From Cellulophaga algicola DSM 14237 (GTDB lineage Bacteria; Bacteroidota; Bacteroidia; Flavobacteriales; Flavobacteriaceae), in contig NC_014934.1 of assembly GCF_000186265.1 (NCBI RefSeq), forward strand, positions 744,001 to 808,000: DNA of 64,000 nucleotides. Direction: 5' to 3'. Below are positions 27,596 to 36,791 of this stretch, piece after piece. Numbering within the stretch: the first letter of the stretch is position 1; every line of letters starts with the position of its first letter. The position numbers and the translations under genes were made by a program. The notes under the pieces are model-generated. The model did not search any database, was not told the DNA's origin, and was given only the letters and a program-made list of their open reading frames with translations.

Positions 27596-27916
27596 ATGAA
27601 CACAGAAGAATTTGTACAAGGATTTTATAAAGAAAAACAAGATATCATAAAAGAATACCTATCCAGAAAACCAACAACTTCAGTGGGTGCATTAATAAAA
27701 TCTCTAAACCTTTCTGACCATCAAAATAAAATAATGGAAGAAATAATAAACAATACGTGTACGGACATTTATTATAGTATTCTTTTAGGACTAGAAGGTA
27801 GCGCTGCTATAGGAGGTGTACAACAACGATATGACTTGAAAGATTCAAGCGGAAATCAATTAAATGATGGAGATATAGGTGGGTATGCCTATGAATATTT
27901 TCAAGAAACCAATTAA
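27596..27916 (+). CDS. small soluble protein, unknown
   Basis: A 106-residue helical protein without signal peptide (MNTEEFVQGFYKEKQDIIKE), C-terminal GDIGGYAYEYFQETN. No family recognised. It may be an immunity-type protein, but nothing demonstrates that. Confidence 0.55.
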   Translation: MNTEEFVQGFYKEKQDIIKEYLSRKPTTSVGALIKSLNLSDHQNKIMEEIINNTCTDIYYSILLGLEGSAAIGGVQQRYDLKDSSGNQLNDGDIGGYAYEYFQETN

Positions 27917-28085
27917 TAGTTAAGGCATTCTATTTAGACCAGCTCACGAGGTGTTTTAATAATGCGTTAAGTAATCAAGGAAAACTAAAATACCTATTGC
28001 TGTTGTTCAGGACCAAAGAAGTAGTTATACCCCTTGTAATCAAAACACTAAAACCTTTAATGTAAACGTATCTTAAATTCTAAAA

Positions 28086-28355
28086 ATGATATTATTTATA
28101 GTCTTAGTACTGTCCATAATTTATGCGATTATTCTGGGGGTACGCAAAAAACACGCCTCTAGAGAACCCAAAAAATTTCTTCGTACCCTATTGCTTATTG
28201 CTACCCCCGTAAGTATAATTACCGGACTTTTAGAAGGTACTTGGTATTCTCACGGCTTTAGTATTCAATGGTGGATTTTTAGTATCTTAATTTTTATAGT
28301 TAGCCTTCTTACTGGTTTAATTATAGTTGGTTTAACGCGTATTAAACTTTTATAA
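28086..28355 (+). CDS. small three-TM membrane protein
   Basis: An 89-residue protein with hydrophobic segments at about 2-18, 32-46 and 56-86. No family recognised. It is the last intact gene before the repeat-rich island. Confidence 0.55.
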   Translation: MILFIVLVLSIIYAIILGVRKKHASREPKKFLRTLLLIATPVSIITGLLEGTWYSHGFSIQWWIFSILIFIVSLLTGLIIVGLTRIKLL

Positions 28356-28439
28356 AGAACCACCGTGTTCCTTGGGGAACAAGTTGCAAACTAAAAATAG
28401 CGTATTTATGGTACCGAGAAGCGATTGCCTATTTTAAAC

Positions 28440-28680
28440 CTTAGATCCTATTTTAGTATTTAGATTTAGTTTGCTAATTAAATCGGCTATAATATTGAGG
28501 TCTTTTTGTATTTCTTCTACCGTATTGACTTTTATTTGCTCCTAATATGGTAGTAATTTCAAGGGCAACACTTGGTTTTACCGCAATACATACTTTCATG
28601 ACAGGCGCAAAAATAGTTAAAATAGCTTGACTAGCATATGCCAATATTCCCTGTACCTTAAGTTGACTTAACGGAGGCTT
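28440..28680 (-). pseudogene. decayed coding remnant, unidentified
   Basis: On the minus strand, short stretches in two frames look like former coding sequence (for example VEEIQKDLNIIADLISKL ending at a stop near 28440), but no continuous frame remains. Source family unknown. The whole interval 28356-28890 has no intact gene. Confidence 0.3.
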
Positions 28681-28889
28681 AAAAAGTACGGCTATCTAGT
28701 AAAGCAAAATTCCGAGCCTCCTTAACAAGTAGGTGCAGCTTTATTTACTTCTGTACGCCATTTTAGAGCGAAATAAAGGCGTTTTTTATACATAAACCGA
28801 AGCCTAAAAAGTTTACTCCTATTTTTTTAACAGGATAAATTCCCTAAAAACGCTCCTTTTACCGATGTTATCATACAGGTTATAGAATA

Positions 28890-29018
28890 ATCCCTTAAAA
28901 AAGCACTCCACTGTGGAAAACCGCAGCCAACTATAGAAAATAGCAACTATTTTTATATGAAGTAAATCTCCCCCCAGAAAAAAGAATAAATAATATAACA
29001 TGCGTATATCCGCTTGTT
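28890..29018. repeat. cassette-boundary repeat 1 (attC-like)
   Basis: Contains the shared block GTGGAAAACCGCAG, the CTCCCCCC motif and the terminal ACATGCGTATATC-CGCTTGTT. It ends at the GTT (29016-29018) that starts the first cassette (GTTGCTGGTAATGC). Confidence 0.75.
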
Positions 29019-29051
29019 GCTGGTAATGCAGAAAATAGTCCCTGATTAAAA

Positions 29052-30959
29052 ATGAACGAACTTGAACAATTTTACGAAAAGCTAAATGAAAGTGATTACG
29101 ATTGTCGCTCAAATCATACTATAAACTCTGAATTACAAGCTATATCCCAGATTCTTAATGACAAAGAGGACTTTTTAACTTTAGAACTATCTGAACTTGA
29201 AAGACAAGCTTTTTCTATTTCAAAATCATTCGATAAAAAAGAAAATGATGATGATGGAACATTAGATGGTTTAGGTTGGAAAACGGCTGGCACACAAACC
29301 TTTGAAGATGGAACAACTAGACCTTTTTATTGGCCAAATGTGAGCGATTTACAAGAAAAAGAGTTTCAATATTTTGAAAACAGGTATAAGAATTGTAGCA
29401 ATCTTTATGCAAAAACTGAATTTGGTCTTCTAATTTATTTTGGTAGTAAGACAACCTATTCCAAACATACTAACTTTAAAAAACAACTCTTTAAGGAGTT
29501 ATATTCTTTAAGTCAGAAATACCTTGAGATTGCTAAAAACCCAAGTGATAAAAAACATTATGTATTAGAGTATTTTACGAGTTTTAAAAATGCATTCTTA
29601 TTGGCTCATAAGTCTAAATTAACGGATGAACTTGACCAAATAATAAATTCAGTATCAAATACACATAATGAATGGAATATAACTCTGGATGGCACGCTTC
29701 GTGTTCTAATTGATTTATCTAGATTAACTTCAGAATATTTTAAAGTATTCAAGAATAAAGTTGATTACGATAAAATCCTACTTAAAAATAATAAAGGAGC
29801 AGAAGAATTAGAAAGAACTGATACTTGGGGGGCGATTTACGTTACAGACTTAAATATCGATATTGCTAAAAAAACTGATAAAGAAATTGACAGATATTTA
29901 GAATACAAAGCCGAACTTTATTTGAAACTTTCTGATAATGCAGAAAATGGCAACAATATGGCTGCGGTTACATTTACCGAAAAGGCTTTAAGGTTATACC
30001 AACAAATAAAGAAAAAAGAAAAAATATCTGAAGTTGAAAAAAAATATTCTGAACAGAGAGGTAAATTTAAATTAGCAACAATTCGGCAAGATTTCCCAAA
30101 GGAACATACAGACCAAATCACCAAAAACATAAAAGAAATTGTATCAGCGGGAAATGAAAATGATATCATTCATTACCTCATAGTAACACCTTGGTACAAT
30201 AAAATTGAGAACATTCAATTAATGGCTGATGACACAAAAAAGAGAAATCCATTTATGTCAATGCTTGGTTCTTCAATTTTAGATAAGTATGGTAATACTA
30301 TAGATACTTTTCAAACAGAAGAAGAAAAAGATGCCTTTAATTTCTGGCAATCATATGGTTTCAATTTTCAAATTGGAACTCAAACAATGCATCAATTTTT
30401 CTTAGAGGCATATAAAGCTGACAAAATAAGTTACGACTCAATATTAACCTATTTAGAAAAAACTTGGTTCAACGAGCCCATAATAAGAAATTATAATGGC
30501 GAGACTTATGGAATAGTTCCAATCGATTTAATAAAACCTGGTATAAAACGAGTGTTTATAGAATTAGATTCTTATTCCGCTGACAATGAATATGAATTAG
30601 ATTATGTAACTATTACCGACAGTTTAGTTTTAAAAATTGAAACTTTAATTAGAAATTTTTGTGAAAAAATTGAAATAGCTACTTTTAAAACACGACAGAA
30701 AGGTAAGGAAGAATTGGTAATGGAAAAATTATTAGATGATTTGCTTGCTGACATTAAAAGTTCAGATAGTAATCATACTAGATTTGACGAAGAAGACAGG
30801 ATTTTCATAAAATATGTTCTATCTGAAAAAGCCGGATTGAATTTAAGAAATCAGGTCGCTCACGGATTAATGGATATAAATGAATATTCTTTTTCTAATA
30901 TAATTTTATTACTTTCTATAATTCTTAAAATCAGCAAGTATTCATTCTCTAAAATTTAA
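29052..30959 (+). CDS. DUF4209 family protein (HEPN-like C-terminus)
   Basis: A 635-residue soluble protein. The C-terminus (EKAGLNLRNQVAHGL) is the DUF4209 signature and contains an R-x4-H motif (RNQVAH) of the kind that forms the active site of HEPN ribonucleases. The large N-terminal helical part has no recognised fold. It is a single gene in a cassette whose ends are complementary (29016-29029 with 30981-30994). Possible defence or RNA-cleavage role, inferred from the motif only. Confidence 0.75.
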   Translation: MNELEQFYEKLNESDYDCRSNHTINSELQAISQILNDKEDFLTLELSELERQAFSISKSFDKKENDDDGTLDGLGWKTAGTQTFEDGTTRPFYWPNVSDLQEKEFQYFENRYKNCSNLYAKTEFGLLIYFGSKTTYSKHTNFKKQLFKELYSLSQKYLEIAKNPSDKKHYVLEYFTSFKNAFLLAHKSKLTDELDQIINSVSNTHNEWNITLDGTLRVLIDLSRLTSEYFKVFKNKVDYDKILLKNNKGAEELERTDTWGAIYVTDLNIDIAKKTDKEIDRYLEYKAELYLKLSDNAENGNNMAAVTFTEKALRLYQQIKKKEKISEVEKKYSEQRGKFKLATIRQDFPKEHTDQITKNIKEIVSAGNENDIIHYLIVTPWYNKIENIQLMADDTKKRNPFMSMLGSSILDKYGNTIDTFQTEEEKDAFNFWQSYGFNFQIGTQTMHQFFLEAYKADKISYDSILTYLEKTWFNEPIIRNYNGETYGIVPIDLIKPGIKRVFIELDSYSADNEYELDYVTITDSLVLKIETLIRNFCEKIEIATFKTRQKGKEELVMEKLLDDLLADIKSSDSNHTRFDEEDRIFIKYVLSEKAGLNLRNQVAHGLMDINEYSFSNIILLLSIILKISKYSFSKI

Positions 30960-30982
30960 AAAAACAAGGGTGAACGGAAAAC

Positions 30983-31281
30983 ACTACCGACAACAACTTA
31001 TATAAAACACAGCTTTAACTCATGTTCATTCTATTTTAATTGGGTACTTATTGTACACAAAACGGAGCTATTAAACTTCTTCCTCTTTTTTTTTTATAAA
31101 AAAAACACATTAAAAACACACCATTCACCGATTATATAAAACACTTTATAGAGTAATCACTAAATAGTGCCCTCTAGTGTGGAAAACCGCAGACAACTAT
31201 AGAAAATAGCAGTTACTTTTATAATCAGTATTCCTCCCCCCACAAGCAAATTAATATGGAACATGCGTCTATGCGCTTATT
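30983..31281. repeat. cassette-boundary repeat 2 (attC-like)
   Basis: Starts with ACTACCGACAAC, complementary to the start of the preceding cassette, and ends in ACATGCGTCTATGCGCTTATT. It includes CACTAAATAGTG and GTGGAAAACCGCAG. No gene. Confidence 0.75.
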
Positions 31282-31299
31282 GGGCACAATTAAAACGAA

Positions 31300-32193
31300 A
31301 TGAAAAAAAAATATTTTTGTAGAAACTGTAAAGGTATTAGAAATCAATCTGCACTTCACAAAGTTGAAAAAAGAGGTGGCGACGACGATGGTTATTTCCA
31401 ATGGGTAGACAAATATTTTATAATTGAATGTAATGGATGTGAAACTATTTCATTCTTGAATATTTATGGAAATACAGAAATGACAGAGCCGAATGAAGAA
31501 GGTTATCAAGACTATTATGATGATGAATTTATATATCCATATTCACTAGAGAAAAGTTATGAAATTGAAACCTTATCATATCTTCCTGAAAAAATTAGAA
31601 TAATCTATTCCGAAACTATAAATGCATTAAAAGCCAATTCTTATATTTTAACAGCTGGAGGTTTAAGAGCAATAATTGAAGCACTTTGCAATTATTTAAA
31701 AATAAGAAAAGATAACCTAGAAGAAAGAATTAATCTTTTAAACGAAAAGGGACATCTAACTGTAAGCGAGTCAAAAAGACTACATTCAATCCGGTTTTTA
31801 GGAAATGACGCTCTTCACGAAATAGCAAAACCTAAAAAAGAACACTTATATATTTTATTAGATATTATCAACCACCTACTAGTCAATTTGTTTGTAAACG
31901 ACAAAAAAATAAAAGGTCAGATTGAAACTCAAATAGATAGCTACGAAGATTTTCTGCGATTAATAAAGAATAAAATAAACAAAGAAATGATTGATAAAGA
32001 ATATTCATTGAATCAAATTATCGATAAATCTAAACGACTATTTCCAAAAGGAAAAATAGCAGAATTAGAAGTTCAATTAATAGAAGAGATAAATAAAAAT
32101 AATTTGACTTTTTTGAAAATTGTTACAAACGGAGATAATACTAATTATAAAGTAATTGAAGTCCCTTCTACATTCGATTTCGGAATATTTTAA
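31300..32193 (+). CDS. zinc-ribbon DUF4145 protein
   Basis: A 297-residue protein. An N-terminal zinc ribbon (CRNCKGI ... CNGCETI) is followed by a helical DUF4145 domain (about 90-200: LRAIIEALCNYLKI, RFLGNDALHEIAKP). DUF4145 is common beside restriction and anti-phage genes and is HEPN-like. The C-terminal part (about 210-297) is unassigned. It stands alone in cassette 2. Confidence 0.8.
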   Translation: MKKKYFCRNCKGIRNQSALHKVEKRGGDDDGYFQWVDKYFIIECNGCETISFLNIYGNTEMTEPNEEGYQDYYDDEFIYPYSLEKSYEIETLSYLPEKIRIIYSETINALKANSYILTAGGLRAIIEALCNYLKIRKDNLEERINLLNEKGHLTVSESKRLHSIRFLGNDALHEIAKPKKEHLYILLDIINHLLVNLFVNDKKIKGQIETQIDSYEDFLRLIKNKINKEMIDKEYSLNQIIDKSKRLFPKGKIAELEVQLIEEINKNNLTFLKIVTNGDNTNYKVIEVPSTFDFGIF

Positions 32194-32218
32194 AATAATA
32201 AATATTAGAAAATTATAA

Positions 32219-32668
32219 TAACTGTGAGCAACAAAGAACTGAAGTAAAAAACAAACAAATTCTTCCTTAATCTGAGACACTAGTTTTCTAGGCTCAAAGA
32301 TTCTAAAATCAGGATCTTTGAGCTTTTTTTATTTTCGAACACATTACCACCAAAATTAATCAATGACTTTTTCTACACCGTTTTCATCCTATTGGAATAG
32401 ATTAAAAAAGGACAAAATTACAGGACTTGAATATCGAAAATTTGACATAATAAAAACTACCAATAAAACGTTACTAAAACGAAGCGATTTTGTGTCACCC
32501 CAAAAACTTTGTATTTACTAGCCTGACAGTAGGCAGATTTATAAAGTCCACTCCTTATAAAACTTTATATTTATATAAAAAATAAAAGTGAAATATTTAT
32601 AACTAGCTAAGTAATAAACCGAAGCGATAGCGCTTATCACCTGCCTTACGTTTCTTATACTTAACGTT
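32219..32668. repeat. cassette-boundary repeat 3 (attC-like, with terminator-like hairpin)
   Basis: Begins TAACTGTGAGCAAC then AAAGAACTGAAG, carries a hairpin CTCAAAGAT/ATCTTTGAG with a T run (about 32292-32330), and ends CTTATACTTAACGTT. The 3' part belongs to the second repeat subtype (AGCTAAGTAATAAACCGAAG, GCGCTTATCACCTG). No gene. Confidence 0.75.
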
Positions 32669-32714
32669 GTAAAGAATTAACCAAAACTGAGAAAACCAAG
32701 AAACTAAAAGATAA

Positions 32715-33437
32715 ATGGCAAAATTTTTAAACACGAGAAAAGCAGTATCTGAAATAGAAGATTTAATACGAAATGCGGAAACTAGACTGATTTTAATCTC
32801 ACCATATCTAAAACTATCAAAAGATTTTAAAGAATTACTGACATACAGAAACAGCAAAGATAAAATAACAACTGTAATTTTTGGAAAACAAGAGCTGAAT
32901 CCACACGAAATGAAATTTCTTCAAGGATTGAGATTTGTAATTTTAAAATACAATCAAGATTTACACGCAAAATGTTATCTGAATGATGACAAAATGATTA
33001 TTACTTCCCTTAATCTTTACGAATTTTCAATGAATAATAACAAAGAAATGGGAGTTTTAGTGGACTTGAATGACGAATCGGATAAAGAATTATTTGAAGA
33101 CGCATATAAAGAAATAGATTTCATTGACGAAACGAGTGAAAGGTTTGAATTCACCTCCATTCCTGAAGTAGCTAAAACGGAAAAGAAAGAAACACAACCG
33201 AAAGTTCTGAGCTCTTCAAGTTCTAAACTTTTAACTACAAAAGAACTAGCTCAAATGACAGGATTAAGTAGTCGAAAAGTTAATAGCTGGTTGACGGATA
33301 ATAAACTTATGTATAAGAAAGAAGATGATTGGGTTACCACAAAACGCGGGAAAGAAGTTGGCGGAATTGAAAAAAGTGGTCAATATGGACAATTTATAAT
33401 TTGGCCAGAGGAAATGGGAAAACAAATAGTGGAATAA
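32715..33437 (+). CDS. PLD-like nuclease with C-terminal DNA-binding-like domain
   Basis: A 240-residue protein. The N-terminal half is a phospholipase-D-like fold with one HxK motif (DLHAKCYLNDDKMIITSLNL); such proteins dimerise to form a nuclease site. The C-terminal part (about 170-235, LTTKELAQMTGLSSRKVNSW) is helix-turn-helix-like, as in phage antirepressor-type domains. Suggests DNA cleavage, perhaps defence. Single gene of cassette 3. Confidence 0.8.
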   Translation: MAKFLNTRKAVSEIEDLIRNAETRLILISPYLKLSKDFKELLTYRNSKDKITTVIFGKQELNPHEMKFLQGLRFVILKYNQDLHAKCYLNDDKMIITSLNLYEFSMNNNKEMGVLVDLNDESDKELFEDAYKEIDFIDETSERFEFTSIPEVAKTEKKETQPKVLSSSSSKLLTTKELAQMTGLSSRKVNSWLTDNKLMYKKEDDWVTTKRGKEVGGIEKSGQYGQFIIWPEEMGKQIVE

Positions 33438-33441
33438 AAAC

Positions 33442-34041
33442 TGTTTACAACAAAGAACTGAGGTAAAAAAAAAACAAATTCTTCTTTAATCTGAGACACT
33501 ATTATTCTAGGCTCAAAGATGCTAAAAACAGATTCTTTGAGCTTTTTTTATTCGGTTTATTTGCTTTTTATTTACGCAATACAGAAACGTACCTTTCATC
33601 ATAGGGGCTGCCAGATTTTGCGATAGCAAAGGACTGTTTCAATAGTTAGTTGTCAAAGGCTATCAGTGCCAATTTCTTGCTCTTACCCTTGTTCACGATT
33701 CGCTCATACACCTCTTTGCATTCCTTGTTGTGTTTACAGGCATTGAAAGAACATAGAAACAATAGCTACTGAAGCTTTCTAGTACCGACCTTACTTATGA
33801 GCGCTAAACCGCTTACACTGCTCCCCGACCCTCGTATCATTGAAATTATACCAACATAACTTACAAAGCAGTGATGCCGTTTTAAACTTGTTTAAAACGC
33901 ACCATTCACTTTTTATAATAATCACTAGCTAGTGACCACTATTTTGGAAACCGCAGAAAACTATAGCAAATAAACCTTATTTTTATAATTAGTACTTCTC
34001 CTAAAAAGAAATAATAGTTAACATGCGTATATGTGCTTGTT
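33442..34041. repeat. cassette-boundary repeat 4 with embedded IS110 remnant
   Basis: Begins TGTTTACAAC-AAAGAACTGAGG, has hairpin CTCAAAGAT/ATTCTTTGAG plus a T run (33511-33548), then decayed transposase, then CACTAGCTAGTG, GGAAACCGCAG and the terminal ACATGCGTATATGTGCTTGTT. Confidence 0.75.
33555..33870 (-). pseudogene. IS110-type transposase C-terminal remnant
   Basis: Reading the minus strand gives IS110 C-terminal signatures broken by stops and frameshifts: LFLCSFNACKHNKECKEVYE, then GKSKKLALIAF and SFAIAKSGSPYDERY. Only this last part of the transposase survives. No terminal repeats recognised. Confidence 0.75.
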
Positions 34042-34078
34042 ACCTGCAAGTACCAAACTAGTAAATACAGACTAAAAA

Positions 34079-34729
34079 TTGAACAAATCAGATTTTATAG
34101 CAGAATTGAAATTTCAAACTACTGAAAAAAGTGGAAGGAAAAATTATGCTAAATCTGGATACCGACCTCATATTGAATTTGAAAATTATCCAGAATACTG
34201 GACTTCTGGACAACAAACTTATATTGGAACTGATTTTGTGTTGCCTGGAGAAACCGTAAATGCTGAAATTGGAATTTTAAGCACCGAATATTTTGCTAAA
34301 CGTTTATATGAAAATATGGAATTTAAGTTTTGTGAAAGCAATCGGACAATTGGATTTGGGAAAATAATCAGGATTATTAATACTGACTTAAAATGCGAAC
34401 CTGATATTGACCAAAAAACTATTAATTTGAATTTATATCCAACAGACATTATTGACAAAATAAAATTAGACTATAGACAAAGTTGGAATAAAGCATTTTC
34501 AGAAATTCAAGAGCTAATCATTTCGAATGAATCCTTTAGGAATAAACGAATTATAAGAGCAATAATTCACTTAGGAAATAAAGACTTAGCTCATTTAGAA
34601 AAGATAATAGAACAAACCAAAATAGATTGGAGAGATATCTTATTATGGGCTGAGTATGATAAAAAAGAAAAGCGCATAAGAGATTTTAATAATGAATTCG
34701 GAAAAGAAGAAATAAAAGCCATCAGGTAA
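34079..34729 (+). CDS. EF-Tu domain III-like protein
   Basis: A 216-residue protein starting at TTG 34079. Residues about 1-105 (AELKFQTTEKSGRKNYAKSG, NRTIGFGKIIRI) match the EF-Tu/EF1A C-terminal beta-barrel (domain III). It lacks a GTPase domain, so it cannot be an elongation factor. The C-terminal part is helical and unassigned. Stand-alone domains of this type occur next to toxin and defence genes, role unknown. The stop codon lies inside the right arm of the cassette. Confidence 0.75.
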   Translation: MNKSDFIAELKFQTTEKSGRKNYAKSGYRPHIEFENYPEYWTSGQQTYIGTDFVLPGETVNAEIGILSTEYFAKRLYENMEFKFCESNRTIGFGKIIRIINTDLKCEPDIDQKTINLNLYPTDIIDKIKLDYRQSWNKAFSEIQELIISNESFRNKRIIRAIIHLGNKDLAHLEKIIEQTKIDWRDILLWAEYDKKEKRIRDFNNEFGKEEIKAIR

Positions 34730-34912
34730 TAAGGTATAAAAAACATAGGGCGTTTGTACTTAACCGAAAGGTCTGTGAATATTACATAGTCCGCTAATTA
34801 TAAAATTTGACGTTTATGGTAGAAAAGATAAAAGCAAAATATTTATATTTAGCTAAGTAATAAACTGAAACAAAGTGCTTATCACCTGTCCTACGATTTC
34901 TAATACTTAACC
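34721..34912. repeat. cassette-boundary repeat 5 (second subtype)
   Basis: Starts ATCAGGTAAT (complementary to GTTACCTGCA at 34039-34048), then AAAAAACATAGGGCG, CCGAAAGGTCTGTG, AAGTCCGC, GCTAAGTAATAAACTGAAAC and GTGCTTATCACCTG, ending TACTTAACCTT. Confidence 0.75.
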
Positions 34913-34931
34913 TTCTAGTACATTTTAAAAA

Positions 34932-35393
34932 ATGGGATATTTAGCAGACATATATATAATTAAAAAGACAAGGTCTAAGAAAATAGTAATTGATTTCTTG
35001 AATCACTTTCTTCCAAATAGAAAAGAAAACGGAGAAGAATACTGGATTCCTGAATATTCTGACAATCCGACTTATGAATTTGACAATGCAAACGATTTAA
35101 TGTCGTTTTTAGAAATAAATAAAAATTATTCTAACAGAATATATTGGAAAAATACTGACGAAAGGAACCCCAATAAACACGGAATGATTTTTTACTTGAA
35201 AGACGGAACTACTATTTTTGGAATTTCTAGGAATGCTGATATGAGCGGAAATATGAATACAGCAAACGAAGACCAATGTTTGATTGAAATGAAAAAATAC
35301 TTTAACACAAATCTTGGATATATTCATTATGAAAATCCACCAGTAGACAATTATCAAGAATTCCTTGATATACTAAACAAACTGGAAAAATAA
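34932..35393 (+). CDS. small soluble protein, unknown
   Basis: A 153-residue protein without signal peptide (MGYLADIYIIKKTRSKK). It contains HGMIFYLKDGTTIFGISRNA and is acidic toward the C-terminus, a style common in immunity proteins. No family recognised. The cassette's two ends are not clearly complementary here. Confidence 0.65.
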   Translation: MGYLADIYIIKKTRSKKIVIDFLNHFLPNRKENGEEYWIPEYSDNPTYEFDNANDLMSFLEINKNYSNRIYWKNTDERNPNKHGMIFYLKDGTTIFGISRNADMSGNMNTANEDQCLIEMKKYFNTNLGYIHYENPPVDNYQEFLDILNKLEK

Positions 35394-35403
35394 AAGCACA
35401 ACA

Positions 35404-35577
35404 ACATGTGCTATAATTAATACAGTTTTTGTGCTTAACCGAAAGGTCTGTGCATATTTACAAAGTCCGCCAACTATAAAATTTGGCATTTATAGTAGAA
35501 AATATTTACAGTTAGCTAAGTAATAAACTGAAAAGATAGTGCTTATCACCTGTCCTACTTGCCATACACTAAACGTT
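35404..35577. repeat. cassette-boundary repeat 6 (second subtype)
   Basis: Starts near GCACAACAACATGTGC, shares CCGAAAGGTCTGTGC, GTCCGCCAACTATAAAATT-TGGC hairpin, GCTAAGTAATAAACTG and GTGCTTATCACCTGTCC with repeat 5, and ends CACTAAACGTT. Confidence 0.75.
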
Positions 35578-35596
35578 ATCTATAATATTTAAAAAA

Positions 35597-36103
35597 ATGA
35601 ATAAAATACAATGAGATATTGAAATTATACTGACTCTTCCCTCTACAGCTTTAGTTACTTTTCCTGATGAGAACAAGGATGAATATTACGAAAATGAATC
35701 CTTCAAAGTTATTCGTGAATTTTTAGATATAGATATCAATATTCACAACTGGTATAATAGATGTAATCAAATCGCTTTTGGAAAAAAACATCTTCAAAAA
35801 ATCGAGTTGTATTATTCAAAAGATGATAAAAGTTATATTCTTCTCGATAATTATGCAGACCCTTATGACCAGCTAGGGTTAATAAGACTCGGTATTAAAA
35901 CTACGGCTGAATTAGGAGCTGATATCCGAAATTTAACTAGGAAACTAAATGACGAATCTAATTATAACATAAACTATTCTGAAGGAAGTAATCCAGTGTT
36001 TAAACTTTACCCTATTGACGAGAAGACTAAAAGTAAATATCGAGAGCCTCAAAAATCTGACTATTTAGAAGGAAAGCAAATTGAAATAATAAAAAGTAGA
36101 TAA
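35597..36103 (+). pseudogene. 168-codon gene with in-frame TGA at codon 6
   Basis: Frame: ATG 35597, five codons (MNKIQ), TGA at 35612-35614, then 162 open codons to TAA at 36101-36103. The open part encodes a soluble protein (ENESFKVIREFLDIDINIHN ... NLTRKLNDESNYNINYSEGS). No later ATG exists; initiation at a rare codon such as TTG 35807 would delete over a third. Probably a nonsense-mutated cassette gene, family unknown. Confidence 0.6.
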
Positions 36104-36709
36104 CAAAGAACTAAGGTAAAAAACAAACAAATTCTTCCTTAATCCGAGACAATAGTATTCAAGGCTCATAGATTTAAAATAAGATTCTTGTGCTTTTTTA
36201 TTGTATTTATTTGCTATTTATTTAGGCAATACAGAATCGTAAGTTTCATCATTGGGTGTACCAGATTTTTAGATAGCAAAAGACTGCTTTACTAGTTTGT
36301 TGGCAACGGCTATTAATGCCAGTTTCTTACGCTGCACTTTGTTCGTAATGCGCTCCTATATTGCTCTACATGCCTTTTTATGCTTACAAGCACTGAAAGA
36401 ACATAGAAACAATAGCTACCCAAGCTTTCTATTACCGATCTTGCTTATGAGCGCTCAACTGCTTACACTGCTCCCCGACTCTTTTATCTTGGGGTTATAC
36501 CGTTATAACTACAAAGCTGTGCTACCGTTTCATAGTTGTTTAACAACATACCATTCAACGATTAAATCAAATACTTTTTATAATAATCACTACCTAGTGA
36601 CCACTCGTTTGGAAACCGAAGACAACTATAGGAAATAAACCTTATTTTTATAATCAGTATCTCTCCCCCCCGAAAAAAATAATATGGCACATGCGTATAT
36701 GAGCTTGTT
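36095..36709. repeat. cassette-boundary repeat 7 with embedded IS110 remnant
   Basis: Begins AGTAGATAAC-AAAGAACTAAGG (complementary to GTTATCTATA at 35575-35584), holds a decayed transposase, then CACTACCTAGTG, GGAAACCGAAG and ends ACATGCGTATATGAGCTTGTT. Confidence 0.75.
36200..36535 (-). pseudogene. IS110-type transposase C-terminal remnant
   Basis: The minus strand reads fragments AQLCSYNGITPR, then LFLCSFSACKHKKACRAI-like and KKLALIAVANKLVKQSFAI, with several stops and shifts. It aligns with the remnant at 33555-33870 and has the same position within its repeat. Confidence 0.75.
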
Positions 36710-36791
36710 GTCAATAATATTGAAAAAAAAACTGTAACAATAATGAAAATAGGCAATCTTTATAGTAAGTCATTAAAAATAAAATAGACAG

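Noticed and set aside
28819..29112. Minus-strand 97-residue frame
   Set aside because: Covers a cassette repeat and the antisense start of the DUF4209 gene.
36297..36638. Plus-strand 113-residue frame
   Set aside because: It runs antisense through a decayed IS110 transposase and the cassette repeat; the composition is not protein-like.
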